From: an uncultured Gemmatimonadota bacterium
Lineage (GTDB): Bacteria > Gemmatimonadota > Gemmatimonadetes > Gemmatimonadales > Gemmatimonadaceae
DNA: 64,000 nucleotides
Direction: 5' to 3'
Assembly (NCBI GenBank): GCA_902826615.1
Contig: CADEFN010000010.1
Span: 1-64,000 of the forward strand
Under the pieces are notes generated by a model. It ran no database searches and was not told the origin of the DNA. It saw only the letters and a list, made by a program, of their open reading frames with translations. Below, one piece after another: positions 51,688 through 59,417 of this stretch (position 1 is the stretch's first letter; each line of letters opens with the position of its first letter). Made by a program: the position numbers and the translations under genes.

Positions 51688-54394
51688 CCACAATCTCGAA
51701 AGCAAGCATGCGGCGGGGATCCTCGCGGTCACCACGCAGGTACACCCATTCCTCCTGCGTCCCGGTCGCCACGAGCTGACCGCGCCGTCGCTCGCGGTCG
51801 GGGGAAATCTCGTTGATCACCACGTTCAACATGAAGTGGCGGTCAATCCCCAGCCCGCTGGCCCCCCGTGGAAAGCCACAACGGATCCGGTACCCGTCCT
51901 GCGTTAGGCGCCAGGACGCCGACAGCGGGGGTACCGCCCCACCCGCCGGACGCGGACTCACCCGCACCACCGGCGCCTCCTCCGGTACCAGAAGCCAGCT
52001 GGCGTAGGCATGGGCATCGGGGAGCGACAGGTAGAGCTGCACACCATCGGAGTTGATGTCGGGATCCTCATTGTCGAGGAGGTTTTCCCCGCGGCGCGGC
52101 GCAAAAACCAGGGGGGACTTCCGTACGTGGAGGTCGATGTCCACCGTCTCGCGCCCGGCGGCGACCCTGAGGGTGGCTTCGGGCGCACCAGCGTCGGCCC
52201 ATGCCAGTTCTGACCGCCGGTAGTGCCGCTCGCCGAGCTCCATGGCAAAGGCACGCCCTGCCGTGAGGATGTGACTGGGTCCCGACTCGCTCTTGGATTC
52301 GGTCCGTTCCGTCGCCGGGGTCGTCGATCGCCTCCCGGCCAAGGTTCGCTCCGTCAGCTGCTCGCCACGGTGCTCACGGATCTCCCACTCGGAGGCACCG
52401 GTCAGGTGTTGGTCATGTCCATCCGACCGCTCAACCACCAGGGTGCTTCCATCGTCGAACGCGCGCCGCACGAGGCCATCCCAGGCCCACACCGAGCGGA
52501 ACCACCCCTGACGGCCCACCCCTCGGACAAAGACAAAACGCCGGCTGCCAAGCCCCGGTGGACCCGGAGCGACGGCGCGATACCAGTCGTACCCATCGCT
52601 GCTCGACATCCAGGCACGCAAGACTTCTCCGCCCCGCCGCACCTCAACCTCGTCGTTGTTCGAACCAATGGTGCTTTCCACGTCGCGCAGGAACTCGCCG
52701 CCGCTCCCCGCAGACTCCACATCGTGCTTCACCGGCGACCAGGTCGGCCGCCTGACGAGGTCCGAGTCCACGTGCCACGGCAGCTCAACGGTCACCTGAT
52801 CGGCGCCGGCCCAGCGCAACTCATCAATCAGATAGCCGTCACTCACCACCACACGACGTGTCATGCGTGTGCGCCCCGGGACAATCTCGAACTCGGCTTC
52901 GATCCACCCGAGGTTGTCTTGTTCTTCCCACGCCTTCAGCACACCTGCGCCATATGGCTGAGAGCGTCCGTTGACCAGTGGGGCGTTATGCGCCCACGTG
53001 GATCGATACCAGAAAAGCGCCCGCTCGACATACGAGCCGGTGCCGGGGTCTTCGAGAAAACGCGACGAGTCCTTCACGAGCCAGAGATTGAGCCGATCGG
53101 GATGCCCGTGTCCCCCACCTGGCGCCCCGTAGTCGAGCGCGACATACACCCGCCCCCGTTTGCGCCGGAAGACGGCCAGCCCCTGGTGCTCGAGGTGCAC
53201 GGATTGCGGCTCTCGTCGCTCGAGTACCGGAAGTGTGGCCCGGGCATGGAGCAGCGACTTCCAGCCTAACGATTCCCGCGTGAGCCGAGCCGGTGGTGTG
53301 TTCCGCTCCGCCTCGGCGGTGCTGACCGCTCTTCCGGTATCACCCGGCTCGGCGTCGGGACGATAGAGCTCGGCGAGCGCCCCGAGGAGTCGTGGATCAT
53401 CGCCGCGCGCGAGCCCCAGTTCGCACGACTCTGCATAACGCCACTGCCGCAGCGACACCGCGTACTGCGAGTCGCGCCTCGCCGGAAAGGTGAAATCAGG
53501 CAATGCAGTGAGAAACGGCAGTGCAAAGGCTTCGGTAAACCTCTCCACGAGTGGCGCTGGCACCTCGTACCCCGATCCCTCGGCCAGCAACACACCGTAC
53601 CACAACCCGCGATGCGCGAACTGATGATAGTTCTCCCCTTCATACCATGAGCCGTCGGGGAGCAACCCGGCGGTCAGATGGGTGATGAGCCCCGACCGCC
53701 CCTCGATCACCTTTCGCACCACGGACTCGCGTCCGCACAAACGAGCCACAGCAAGCATGGCCGCGTTGTTCCACACCTGCCGGTTGGACGACCCCTCGTC
53801 GTACTGCGCAATGAGCTCCGCGCTCGGAATCAGGAGCCGCTCGCGTACGCGGGCACCGATGCTGCTGGTGTCCCCTCCCATTTCGAGCAGATCAACCGCG
53901 ACCGCAAGCTGGAGGGTCCAGATGGACTCCAGATAGGTGCTGAAAAATGGGCGTGTCGGACCCAGCACATTGTCGCTGTTGGGATAGCGCAGATACGCGT
54001 CGGCGCAGGCGTCGAGAATACGGATCGCCAGCCCCTGGCCCTGCGCGTCGCCGGTGAGCGCAAACAATACTGCGCCATGCACGGCCCGTTCGGCCAGCCA
54101 GAGCTGATAGTTCATGATCCACCAGCGATAGTGCTCCTCGTCAGTGTACGTCTCACCGCAGGTGGGGCACTGATGCGCTTTCGGACTGTAGGGGTCGAAG
54201 GAGAGCAGGACGCCATGCGCCGGGCAACGCCCTCCCACGCGGGTCAGTCGCGCCTTTTCCGGTGGCAGCCGTATCTCCGCTGCCGCGAGGAGCGGGGCGA
54301 GGTCCTGGTGCAGCGACGCCACCAACGGAGCGAGCGGCCCGGTGGCGGCTGCACGTCGTGCTCCGAGCGCTGATGTCGCGAGAAGAAGACTCAT
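51680..54394 (-). CDS. Heparinase II/III-family polysaccharide lyase-like protein
   Basis: A 904-residue protein. The N-terminal (alpha/alpha) toroid part includes a small Cys site (C-P-A-H-G and C-P-T-C-G-E-T-Y) and the catalytic-region sequence N-Y-H-Q-F-A-H-R-G. The C-terminal part is the Heparinase_II/III beta-sandwich, with A-P-G-G-G-H-G-H-P-D-R-L-N-L. The last 200 residues are an extra beta-rich region (DOMON/CBM9-like by its W-x-L-T-x-D-G-Y-R-I-R-C end). No clear signal peptide is seen. It probably cleaves uronic-acid-containing glycans; the substrate is not known. It overlaps both neighbours (4 nt with the solute-binding gene, 8 nt with trmJ). Confidence 0.87.
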   Translation of the reverse strand: MSLLLATSALGARRAAATGPLAPLVASLHQDLAPLLAAAEIRLPPEKARLTRVGGRCPAHGVLLSFDPYSPKAHQCPTCGETYTDEEHYRWWIMNYQLWLAERAVHGAVLFALTGDAQGQGLAIRILDACADAYLRYPNSDNVLGPTRPFFSTYLESIWTLQLAVAVDLLEMGGDTSSIGARVRERLLIPSAELIAQYDEGSSNRQVWNNAAMLAVARLCGRESVVRKVIEGRSGLITHLTAGLLPDGSWYEGENYHQFAHRGLWYGVLLAEGSGYEVPAPLVERFTEAFALPFLTALPDFTFPARRDSQYAVSLRQWRYAESCELGLARGDDPRLLGALAELYRPDAEPGDTGRAVSTAEAERNTPPARLTRESLGWKSLLHARATLPVLERREPQSVHLEHQGLAVFRRKRGRVYVALDYGAPGGGHGHPDRLNLWLVKDSSRFLEDPGTGSYVERALFWYRSTWAHNAPLVNGRSQPYGAGVLKAWEEQDNLGWIEAEFEIVPGRTRMTRRVVVSDGYLIDELRWAGADQVTVELPWHVDSDLVRRPTWSPVKHDVESAGSGGEFLRDVESTIGSNNDEVEVRRGGEVLRAWMSSSDGYDWYRAVAPGPPGLGSRRFVFVRGVGRQGWFRSVWAWDGLVRRAFDDGSTLVVERSDGHDQHLTGASEWEIREHRGEQLTERTLAGRRSTTPATERTESKSESGPSHILTAGRAFAMELGERHYRRSELAWADAGAPEATLRVAAGRETVDIDLHVRKSPLVFAPRRGENLLDNEDPDINSDGVQLYLSLPDAHAYASWLLVPEEAPVVRVSPRPAGGAVPPLSASWRLTQDGYRIRCGFPRGASGLGIDRHFMLNVVINEISPDRERRRGQLVATGTQEEWVYLRGDREDPRRMLAFEIVDG

Positions 54395-55986
54395 GGCGCC
54401 AAACTCCAGGACGCCAGCGTCACCAGCTCACCCCGCAGATCCATCTGCACACCGTGCAGTCGCCGACTCCGCCCCTGCACCCCGCGCGCATGATAGATCC
54501 ACGCCACCGGAGCCGCGGCGGCGAGGTGCTGCTGAATCGCACGCCACTGCGCCCGTTCATCGTCAGGAGTGGTGGCGCGGCGCGCCGCCGCAAAAAGCCG
54601 GTCGAGGTCGGTGTCATGGTAGGCCGCGTAGTCGAGCGCCCCGCCCGCCTGCGAACTCTCGAACATCGCCGCCAGGTGTGAGAGCGAGACATCTCCGGGA
54701 ATCCCCGTGATCAGCGCATCGAACGGTTTGTCGGTGGCTCGCGCATCGCGCAGGAAGGCGCCGAGCTCCATCTGTTGCACCTCGGCGAGAACTCCCAGGG
54801 CACGCAGGTCAGCCTGCACCAGCTGTTCGATGGCGTTGTCGCCGCTCCCAACTGTTCGCAACGTGAGGCGCAGCGGCACACCATTCCGCTGGCGCACACC
54901 ATCGGCGCCCAGACGAAAACCGGCCTCATCGAGCAGTGCAGCAGCGGCCGGTTCTGGAGCCGCCTCTGCGAGCAGCGGGTGACCGGGGGGCACGGGACCA
55001 TTGGCTGCCACGCCAAGTCCCGAGAGTGCCACATCAACAATGCGTTGCCGGTTGATGGCCGCGGCGAGTGCACGCCGCACCCGCAGATCGCTGAAGGGAG
55101 CGCGGGTGGTGTTAAAGACCAGCGCGTTAGTGAAGGCCACCGGATAGGTCACAAGCGCCAGCGCCGGATCACCTTCGGTGAGGGCCGCCATCGAGGGGGA
55201 GATGCCGGCCAGATCGAGGTCGCCACTCGCGAGCCCGGCAAACTTCGTCGTCGGTTCATCCACCACCGCAATCACCAGGCGAGGGATCTGCGCTGGCCCG
55301 CCAAGTTCGGCGGGAAAGGTGGAGTCGCGCTCAAAAGTCCAGCTCTCCCGTGCACGGCGCTCCACAAAGCGATAGGGGCCGTTGCCGATCGGCTGGCGCG
55401 CAAACGCGTGCGTGCGCAGCTCCGCGCGCGGCACCGCTGCGAGGAGATGCACCGGTGCGATGGGCAGCTCGCACAACACCAGCGGAAAGCGGCTCTGCGG
55501 CTCGGAGAACCTCACCACGACCGTCGAGTCGTCTGGCGCCTCGGTGGCGGTGATGGTCGCCAGATCTCCACGCCGAAAGAAACCGGTCACCGGATCGCGC
55601 GCAGCATCAATCGTGAATGCGACATCCCGTGCGGTGGTGGGCGTCCCGTCGTGCCACCGGAGCGACGGCACCAGATGCATTGTCAGCGAGGTGTTGTCAG
55701 GCGACCACTCCCAGCCCCGCGCGAGGTACGGCTGCGGCGTGAGCGCCGTGTCGTAGCGCGCCAGGGTGACAAAGAGGGCATATCGCTGCACCTGCCGAGC
55801 CAGCGGGTGAACCGTGACCAGTGGGTTGGCACTCTCGAGGTCAGCGCCTGACGCGACGACGACTGTTGTGCGGTCTCGTGAGGCGGGTGCGCAGGCGGCA
55901 GTCGCGAGGAGCAGACCGCCAACCAGCGACAGGGCTGGCCACACGCAGCGACGCCGCGGTTGCCGAAGGAAGCGAAGTGGGGCCAT
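54391..55986 (-). CDS. ABC transporter substrate-binding lipoprotein, family 5 (DppA/OppA-like)
   Basis: A 531-residue lipoprotein; lipobox T-A-A-C at about residue 32. The two-lobe family 5 pattern is visible: P-Y-L-A-R-G-W-E-W-S-P-D-N-T at the first lobe, F-T-I-D-A-A-R-D-P-V, and R-V-R-R-A-L-A-A-A-I-N-R-Q-R-I. These proteins bring peptides, opines, or in some cases oligosaccharides to Dpp/Opp permeases. The two permease genes are immediately divergent. The first gene of the minus-strand operon; the ATG at 55986 is used because it gives the lipoprotein signal, while the longer frame reads through the permease gene on the other strand. No ATPase gene is in the window. Confidence 0.92.
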   Translation of the reverse strand: MAPLRFLRQPRRRCVWPALSLVGGLLLATAACAPASRDRTTVVVASGADLESANPLVTVHPLARQVQRYALFVTLARYDTALTPQPYLARGWEWSPDNTSLTMHLVPSLRWHDGTPTTARDVAFTIDAARDPVTGFFRRGDLATITATEAPDDSTVVVRFSEPQSRFPLVLCELPIAPVHLLAAVPRAELRTHAFARQPIGNGPYRFVERRARESWTFERDSTFPAELGGPAQIPRLVIAVVDEPTTKFAGLASGDLDLAGISPSMAALTEGDPALALVTYPVAFTNALVFNTTRAPFSDLRVRRALAAAINRQRIVDVALSGLGVAANGPVPPGHPLLAEAAPEPAAAALLDEAGFRLGADGVRQRNGVPLRLTLRTVGSGDNAIEQLVQADLRALGVLAEVQQMELGAFLRDARATDKPFDALITGIPGDVSLSHLAAMFESSQAGGALDYAAYHDTDLDRLFAAARRATTPDDERAQWRAIQQHLAAAAPVAWIYHARGVQGRSRRLHGVQMDLRGELVTLASWSLAP

Positions 55987-55995
55987 TATCCGCGC

Positions 55996-56976
55996 GTGAC
56001 GCCCACTCTGCGCCGCGCCTTCGAGTCGGCCCTGCTCTTCTGGCTCGTAGTGACGCTCACCTTTTGCCTCGTTCACCTCGCTCCTGGTGATGCGACGGAT
56101 CTCCTCGTCCCGCCGGGCGCCAGCGCAGCCGACATCGAACGGCTGCGCAGCTCCTTTGGGCTCGATGCGCCGATGTGGCAGCAATATGTGCGGTGGACGT
56201 CTCGTGTGCTGGCGGGAGATCTGGGGACCTCTTTCGCCACCGGAGAAGCTGTTGGCGACGTGTTGCGCCGAGCTCTGCCAATCACCCTTGGCCTCGGCCT
56301 GGTCTCGCTCGCCCTCACCTTCCTCATCGGTACTGCGGTCGGTCTCTGGCAGGCACAACACGCTGGCTCTCGAGGAGACCGGCTGGCGACCACGATTGGC
56401 ATTACGCTCTTTGCCGCCCCCAGCTTCTGGCTTGCGCTCGCCCTGGTCGCGGTCTTTACCTATGTCGCCTCGCGATCGGGCTGGCCGGTCTGGCTTCGCC
56501 TCCCGGCGATGGGCGTGGAAACCCCGGCGTCTACCCTGAACGGACTCGCGCGCCTCAGTGACATCGCGCGGCATGCCGTCCTCCCCGTGACCGTGCTCTC
56601 GCTCATTGGAGCGGCCGGCCTCGCTCGTTATGCCCGGGCGACAGCGCTGGAGCTCCTGCACAGCGACTGGGTGCGCACGGGTCGAGCCAAGGGTCTCTCG
56701 TCAGGCGCGGTCATGCGGCGACATGTACTGGCCAACGCGCGGCCGCCACTCATCGTCCTGCTCGCGCTCTCCCTGCCAGGCACCGTGGCAGGCTCGGTCT
56801 TTGTCGAGAGTGTCTTTGCGTGGCCCGGGATGGGACGCACCATGCTGGCCTCCATCGGCGCGCGCGACTACCCCGTGCTGATGGGCGTCACCCTGGTGTA
56901 TGCCGCCATCGTCATCGTGGCCAACTGGCTGTCGGATGTTGCCACGGTGTGGGCCGATCCCCGGCGTCGGTCATGA
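55996..56976 (+). CDS. ABC transporter permease, DppB/OppB-like
   Basis: About 326 residues with six helices. Typical start R-R-A-F-E-S-A-L-L-F-W-L-V-V-T-L-T-F and the A-P-G-D motif; the inner-loop EAA region is Y-A-R-A-T-A-L-E-L-L-H-S-D-W-V-R-T-G-R-A-K-G-L. It pairs with the DppC-like gene that overlaps it by 4 nt. A GTG at 55996 is taken as the start; an ATG at 55960 is possible but would overlap the divergent solute-binding gene. The gap to that gene is only 9 nt, so its promoter must lie within coding sequence. Confidence 0.9.
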   Translation: MTPTLRRAFESALLFWLVVTLTFCLVHLAPGDATDLLVPPGASAADIERLRSSFGLDAPMWQQYVRWTSRVLAGDLGTSFATGEAVGDVLRRALPITLGLGLVSLALTFLIGTAVGLWQAQHAGSRGDRLATTIGITLFAAPSFWLALALVAVFTYVASRSGWPVWLRLPAMGVETPASTLNGLARLSDIARHAVLPVTVLSLIGAAGLARYARATALELLHSDWVRTGRAKGLSSGAVMRRHVLANARPPLIVLLALSLPGTVAGSVFVESVFAWPGMGRTMLASIGARDYPVLMGVTLVYAAIVIVANWLSDVATVWADPRRRS

Positions 56977-57812
56977 CGCGGGGTGCGCGCCTCGCGGTGT
57001 GGGCATTGGCGCTGACCGTCGTCGCCAGCATTATCGTGCCCGCCCTCGCCCGCCGGGATCCACTGGCCATCGAGGACGTGATCGCACGCCGTCTGCTCCC
57101 TCCCCTTGCCACCAATCCTGATGGCGGCTGGCACCTGCTCGGGACCGACCGGTTCGGTCGCGACCTGTTCATCCGTACGCTGCTCGCCGCACGCATCTCC
57201 CTGTTTGTCGGCCTGGCGGGGTCGGTGCTCGCCGGGGTGCTCGGCGTCCTCATTGGCGCGGTGAGCGGGTGGAGCGGGCGCGCCATCGATCGGGCGCTGA
57301 TGAGCCTCACGGACACCTTCCTCGCCATTCCGCGTCTGGTGCTGCTCCTCTTGTGTGTCGCGCTGTGGTCCCCCGGTCTGGTCACGGTCGTCGTGGTCCT
57401 GGCCGCGACAGGCTGGATGAGTGTGGCACGGCTCGTCCGCAGTGAGGTGCAAGGTCTCCGGCATACCGCGTTTGTCGAAGGGGCACGCGCCCTGGGCACC
57501 CTCGAGGTCCGCACCTTGCTCCGTCACGTCCTGCCTAACGCGCTCGGCCCCGCACTGGTGGCCGTCACACTAGGTGTGGGCAACGCCATCCTGCTCGAGA
57601 GTGGGCTCGCCTTTCTGGGCCTGGGCGTGCAGCCTCCAACGCCGAGCTGGGGCAACATGATTGCCGGCGGCCGTGACATTATCGTGACCGCTCCCTGGGT
57701 CGCCCTGGCACCCGGGCTCGCCGTGATCGCCACCGTGCTGTTATGCACCGTGGTTGGCGACGCATTCCATCAGCGATTGCTGGGACACGCGCGGCCTCCA
57801 GTCGACCCCTGA
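56973..57812 (+). CDS. ABC transporter permease, DppC/OppC-like
   Basis: A 279-residue protein with six helices. The family sequence H-L-L-G-T-D-R-F-G-R-D-L-F lies after TM1, and the inner-loop EAA motif is V-E-G-A-R-A-L-G at about residue 165, with R-H-V-L-P-N after it. The ATG at 56973 overlaps the previous stop (ATGA). Together with the upstream gene it forms the membrane pore of a dipeptide/oligopeptide-type importer; the ATPase subunits must be encoded elsewhere or shared. Confidence 0.92.
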   Translation: MTRGARLAVWALALTVVASIIVPALARRDPLAIEDVIARRLLPPLATNPDGGWHLLGTDRFGRDLFIRTLLAARISLFVGLAGSVLAGVLGVLIGAVSGWSGRAIDRALMSLTDTFLAIPRLVLLLLCVALWSPGLVTVVVVLAATGWMSVARLVRSEVQGLRHTAFVEGARALGTLEVRTLLRHVLPNALGPALVAVTLGVGNAILLESGLAFLGLGVQPPTPSWGNMIAGGRDIIVTAPWVALAPGLAVIATVLLCTVVGDAFHQRLLGHARPPVDP

Positions 57813-57875
57813 TCTCCTTGCGCCCAGCGTCAGGCTGGTGTTTCTTGGGAATTCCTCACAGATCAGGAACGCCTT

Positions 57876-58454
57876 ATGTCGTCACTGCTGGAATCCCTCA
57901 CCTCGCAACTCACTGGCGGCGCCGCCAAGCAGCTGGCGCAGCAGCTTGGTACCGATGATGCCGGTACCAGTGCCGCGATTGGCGCAGCCCTCCCCGTGTT
58001 GCTCGGTGCCCTGGCCAAGAATGCCGCCAGCGCCGACGGCGCAGCTGCGCTGAGCAATGCCCTCTCGAAGGATCACGACGGCAGCATTCTCAATGACGTC
58101 GGTGGTGCTGTGACCAACTTCCAGAGTGGGGCGGGCGCCAAGATCCTCAAGCACGTGCTCGGCGGAAAACAGGATGCCGTCGCGAGCGGACTCGGCCAGG
58201 CGGCCGGGCTCGACGCCGGCAAGGCAGGTGCCCTGTTGGCTATGCTCGCTCCGGTAGTGATGGGCGCGTTGGGCAAGGCACAACGCTCGGGTGGACTGGA
58301 CGCCGGTGGACTGGCCGCCATGCTCGGACAGGAACGTCAGAAGATGGCGCCCGCCGGTGGTCTCGGTGGCCTGCTCTCCTTCCTCGACGCCGACAAGGAT
58401 GGGTCGGTGGTCGACGATGTGCTCGGCATGGCCGCGAAGTTCCTCCGGAAGTAA
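57876..58454 (+). CDS. DUF937 (YidB-like) protein
   Basis: A 192-residue Gly/Ala-rich protein with the repeated helix pattern of DUF937: L-T-G-G-A-A-K-Q-L-A-Q-Q-L-G and I-G-A-A-L-P-V-L-L-G-A-L-A. The last 30 residues carry D-A-D-K-D-G-S-V-V-D-D-V, which resembles an EF-hand-like loop and might bind calcium. The family is widespread and uncharacterised; it is often in stress regions. First of four closely spaced small genes (30, 11 and 8 nt gaps). Confidence 0.87.
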   Translation: MSSLLESLTSQLTGGAAKQLAQQLGTDDAGTSAAIGAALPVLLGALAKNAASADGAAALSNALSKDHDGSILNDVGGAVTNFQSGAGAKILKHVLGGKQDAVASGLGQAAGLDAGKAGALLAMLAPVVMGALGKAQRSGGLDAGGLAAMLGQERQKMAPAGGLGGLLSFLDADKDGSVVDDVLGMAAKFLRK

Positions 58455-58483
58455 CCCCGAACCCCCACACTGGAGTCCCCACA

Positions 58484-58687
58484 ATGTCTGTCGCCAAAGT
58501 CACGGAAATTACTTCCTCCTCGCGCAAATCATTCGACGACGCCATCGAACTCGGCCTCAAGCGCGCGAACAAAACACTCCGAAATGTGAAGGGCGCCTGG
58601 ATCTCCGGCATGAAGGTCGACTGCGAGAAAGGCAAAATCACCGCATATCGCGTGTCGATGAAGGTCACCTTCGTCCTCAGCGACTGA
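58484..58687 (+). CDS. Dodecin family flavin-binding protein
   Basis: A 67-residue protein matching dodecin: V-A-K-V-T-E-I-T-S-S-S, F-D-D-A-I-E-L-G-L-K-R-A, then the W-I-S-G-M-K-V segment with the tryptophan that stacks on flavin, and Y-R-V-S-M-K-V-T-F. Dodecins form 12-mers that store riboflavin, FMN or CoA. Located 29 nt after the DUF937 gene. Confidence 0.95.
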   Translation: MSVAKVTEITSSSRKSFDDAIELGLKRANKTLRNVKGAWISGMKVDCEKGKITAYRVSMKVTFVLSD

Positions 58688-58698
58688 GCCACCACACA

Positions 58699-58950
58699 AT
58701 GACAAATCCCAAAGAACCACTCCCGGACTTCTCCGACGTATCGTCGGGAAGTTCGTCAGAGGCATTGAGCCGCGAAGAGGTGGCCATTCCTACGTACACC
58801 ATCGTGAAGGGCGATACGCTGTCGAAGATTGCCAAGCACCACTACGGTGACGCCGGCAAGTGGAAGGCCCTCTTCGAAGCCAATCGCGACGTCATCAAGA
58901 ATCCCGACCTCATCCAGATCGGGTGGGTTATCAAGCTTCCCCCACTCTGA
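58699..58950 (+). CDS. Small LysM-domain protein (Kbp-like)
   Basis: An 83-residue protein. After 30 polar Ser/Glu-rich residues it carries one LysM domain with Y-T-I-V-K-G-D-T-L-S-K-I-A-K-H-H-Y-G and I-G-W-V-I-K-L-P-P. It has no signal peptide, as in the Kbp/YgaU group, whose BON-LysM members act in potassium and osmotic stress. Follows dodecin by 11 nt. Confidence 0.9.
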   Translation: MTNPKEPLPDFSDVSSGSSSEALSREEVAIPTYTIVKGDTLSKIAKHHYGDAGKWKALFEANRDVIKNPDLIQIGWVIKLPPL

Positions 58951-58958
58951 GGCCACCC

Positions 58959-59417
58959 ATGCGCTTCCGCACTCTGCTCCTCGCCACGCTCGCCCTCTCG
59001 GCGATTGCGGCCTGCAAGAAGAAGGAAGAGGCACCCGCCGCAGCGGTGACACCACCGCCGCCACCGCCCCCTCCAGCTCCAACCGTCAGCAGCATCGAAC
59101 TGGGCAAACACATCGGACCCAACAAACGGGTCACCGATACCACCAGCACCTTCGGCGTTCGCGATACTTTGTACCTCGCCGTGCTCTCGGAGAACACCAC
59201 CGCGGGTTCGAGCCTCGTGGCCAAGTGGACCTTCCAGACGGGACAGACGGTTGACTCCGCGTCCCAGGTGATTGCTGCCCCCGATGCCGCCAATCCGGTG
59301 ACGGTCACCGAGTTTCACATCAGCAAGAAGACCGCGTGGCCGGCCGGGAAGTACAAGGTCGAGGTCATGCTCGACGGCGCCTCCAAGGGCGTCCGCGATT
59401 TCGAGATCAAGAAGTAG
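58959..59417 (+). CDS. Lipoprotein with Pro-rich linker, function unknown
   Basis: A 152-residue exported protein. The lipobox is A-I-A-A-C (Cys19). A basic/acidic segment and a run of prolines (eight in a row) form a linker, followed by a single beta-sandwich-like domain of about 110 residues with T-L-Y-L-A-V-L-S-E-N-T and W-P-A-G-K-Y-K-V-E-V-M-L-D-G at its end, resembling an all-beta immunoglobulin-like fold. The last 11 nt overlap the convergent mannosidase gene. Eight nt separate it from the LysM gene. Confidence 0.78.
   Translation: MRFRTLLLATLALSAIAACKKKEEAPAAAVTPPPPPPPPAPTVSSIELGKHIGPNKRVTDTTSTFGVRDTLYLAVLSENTTAGSSLVAKWTFQTGQTVDSASQVIAAPDAANPVTVTEFHISKKTAWPAGKYKVEVMLDGASKGVRDFEIKK

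Noticed and set aside
55987-56661. Upstream extension of the solute-binding protein frame
   Set aside because: It is low-complexity and Arg/Glu-rich and lies opposite the permease gene; the lipoprotein signal peptide starts at 55986.
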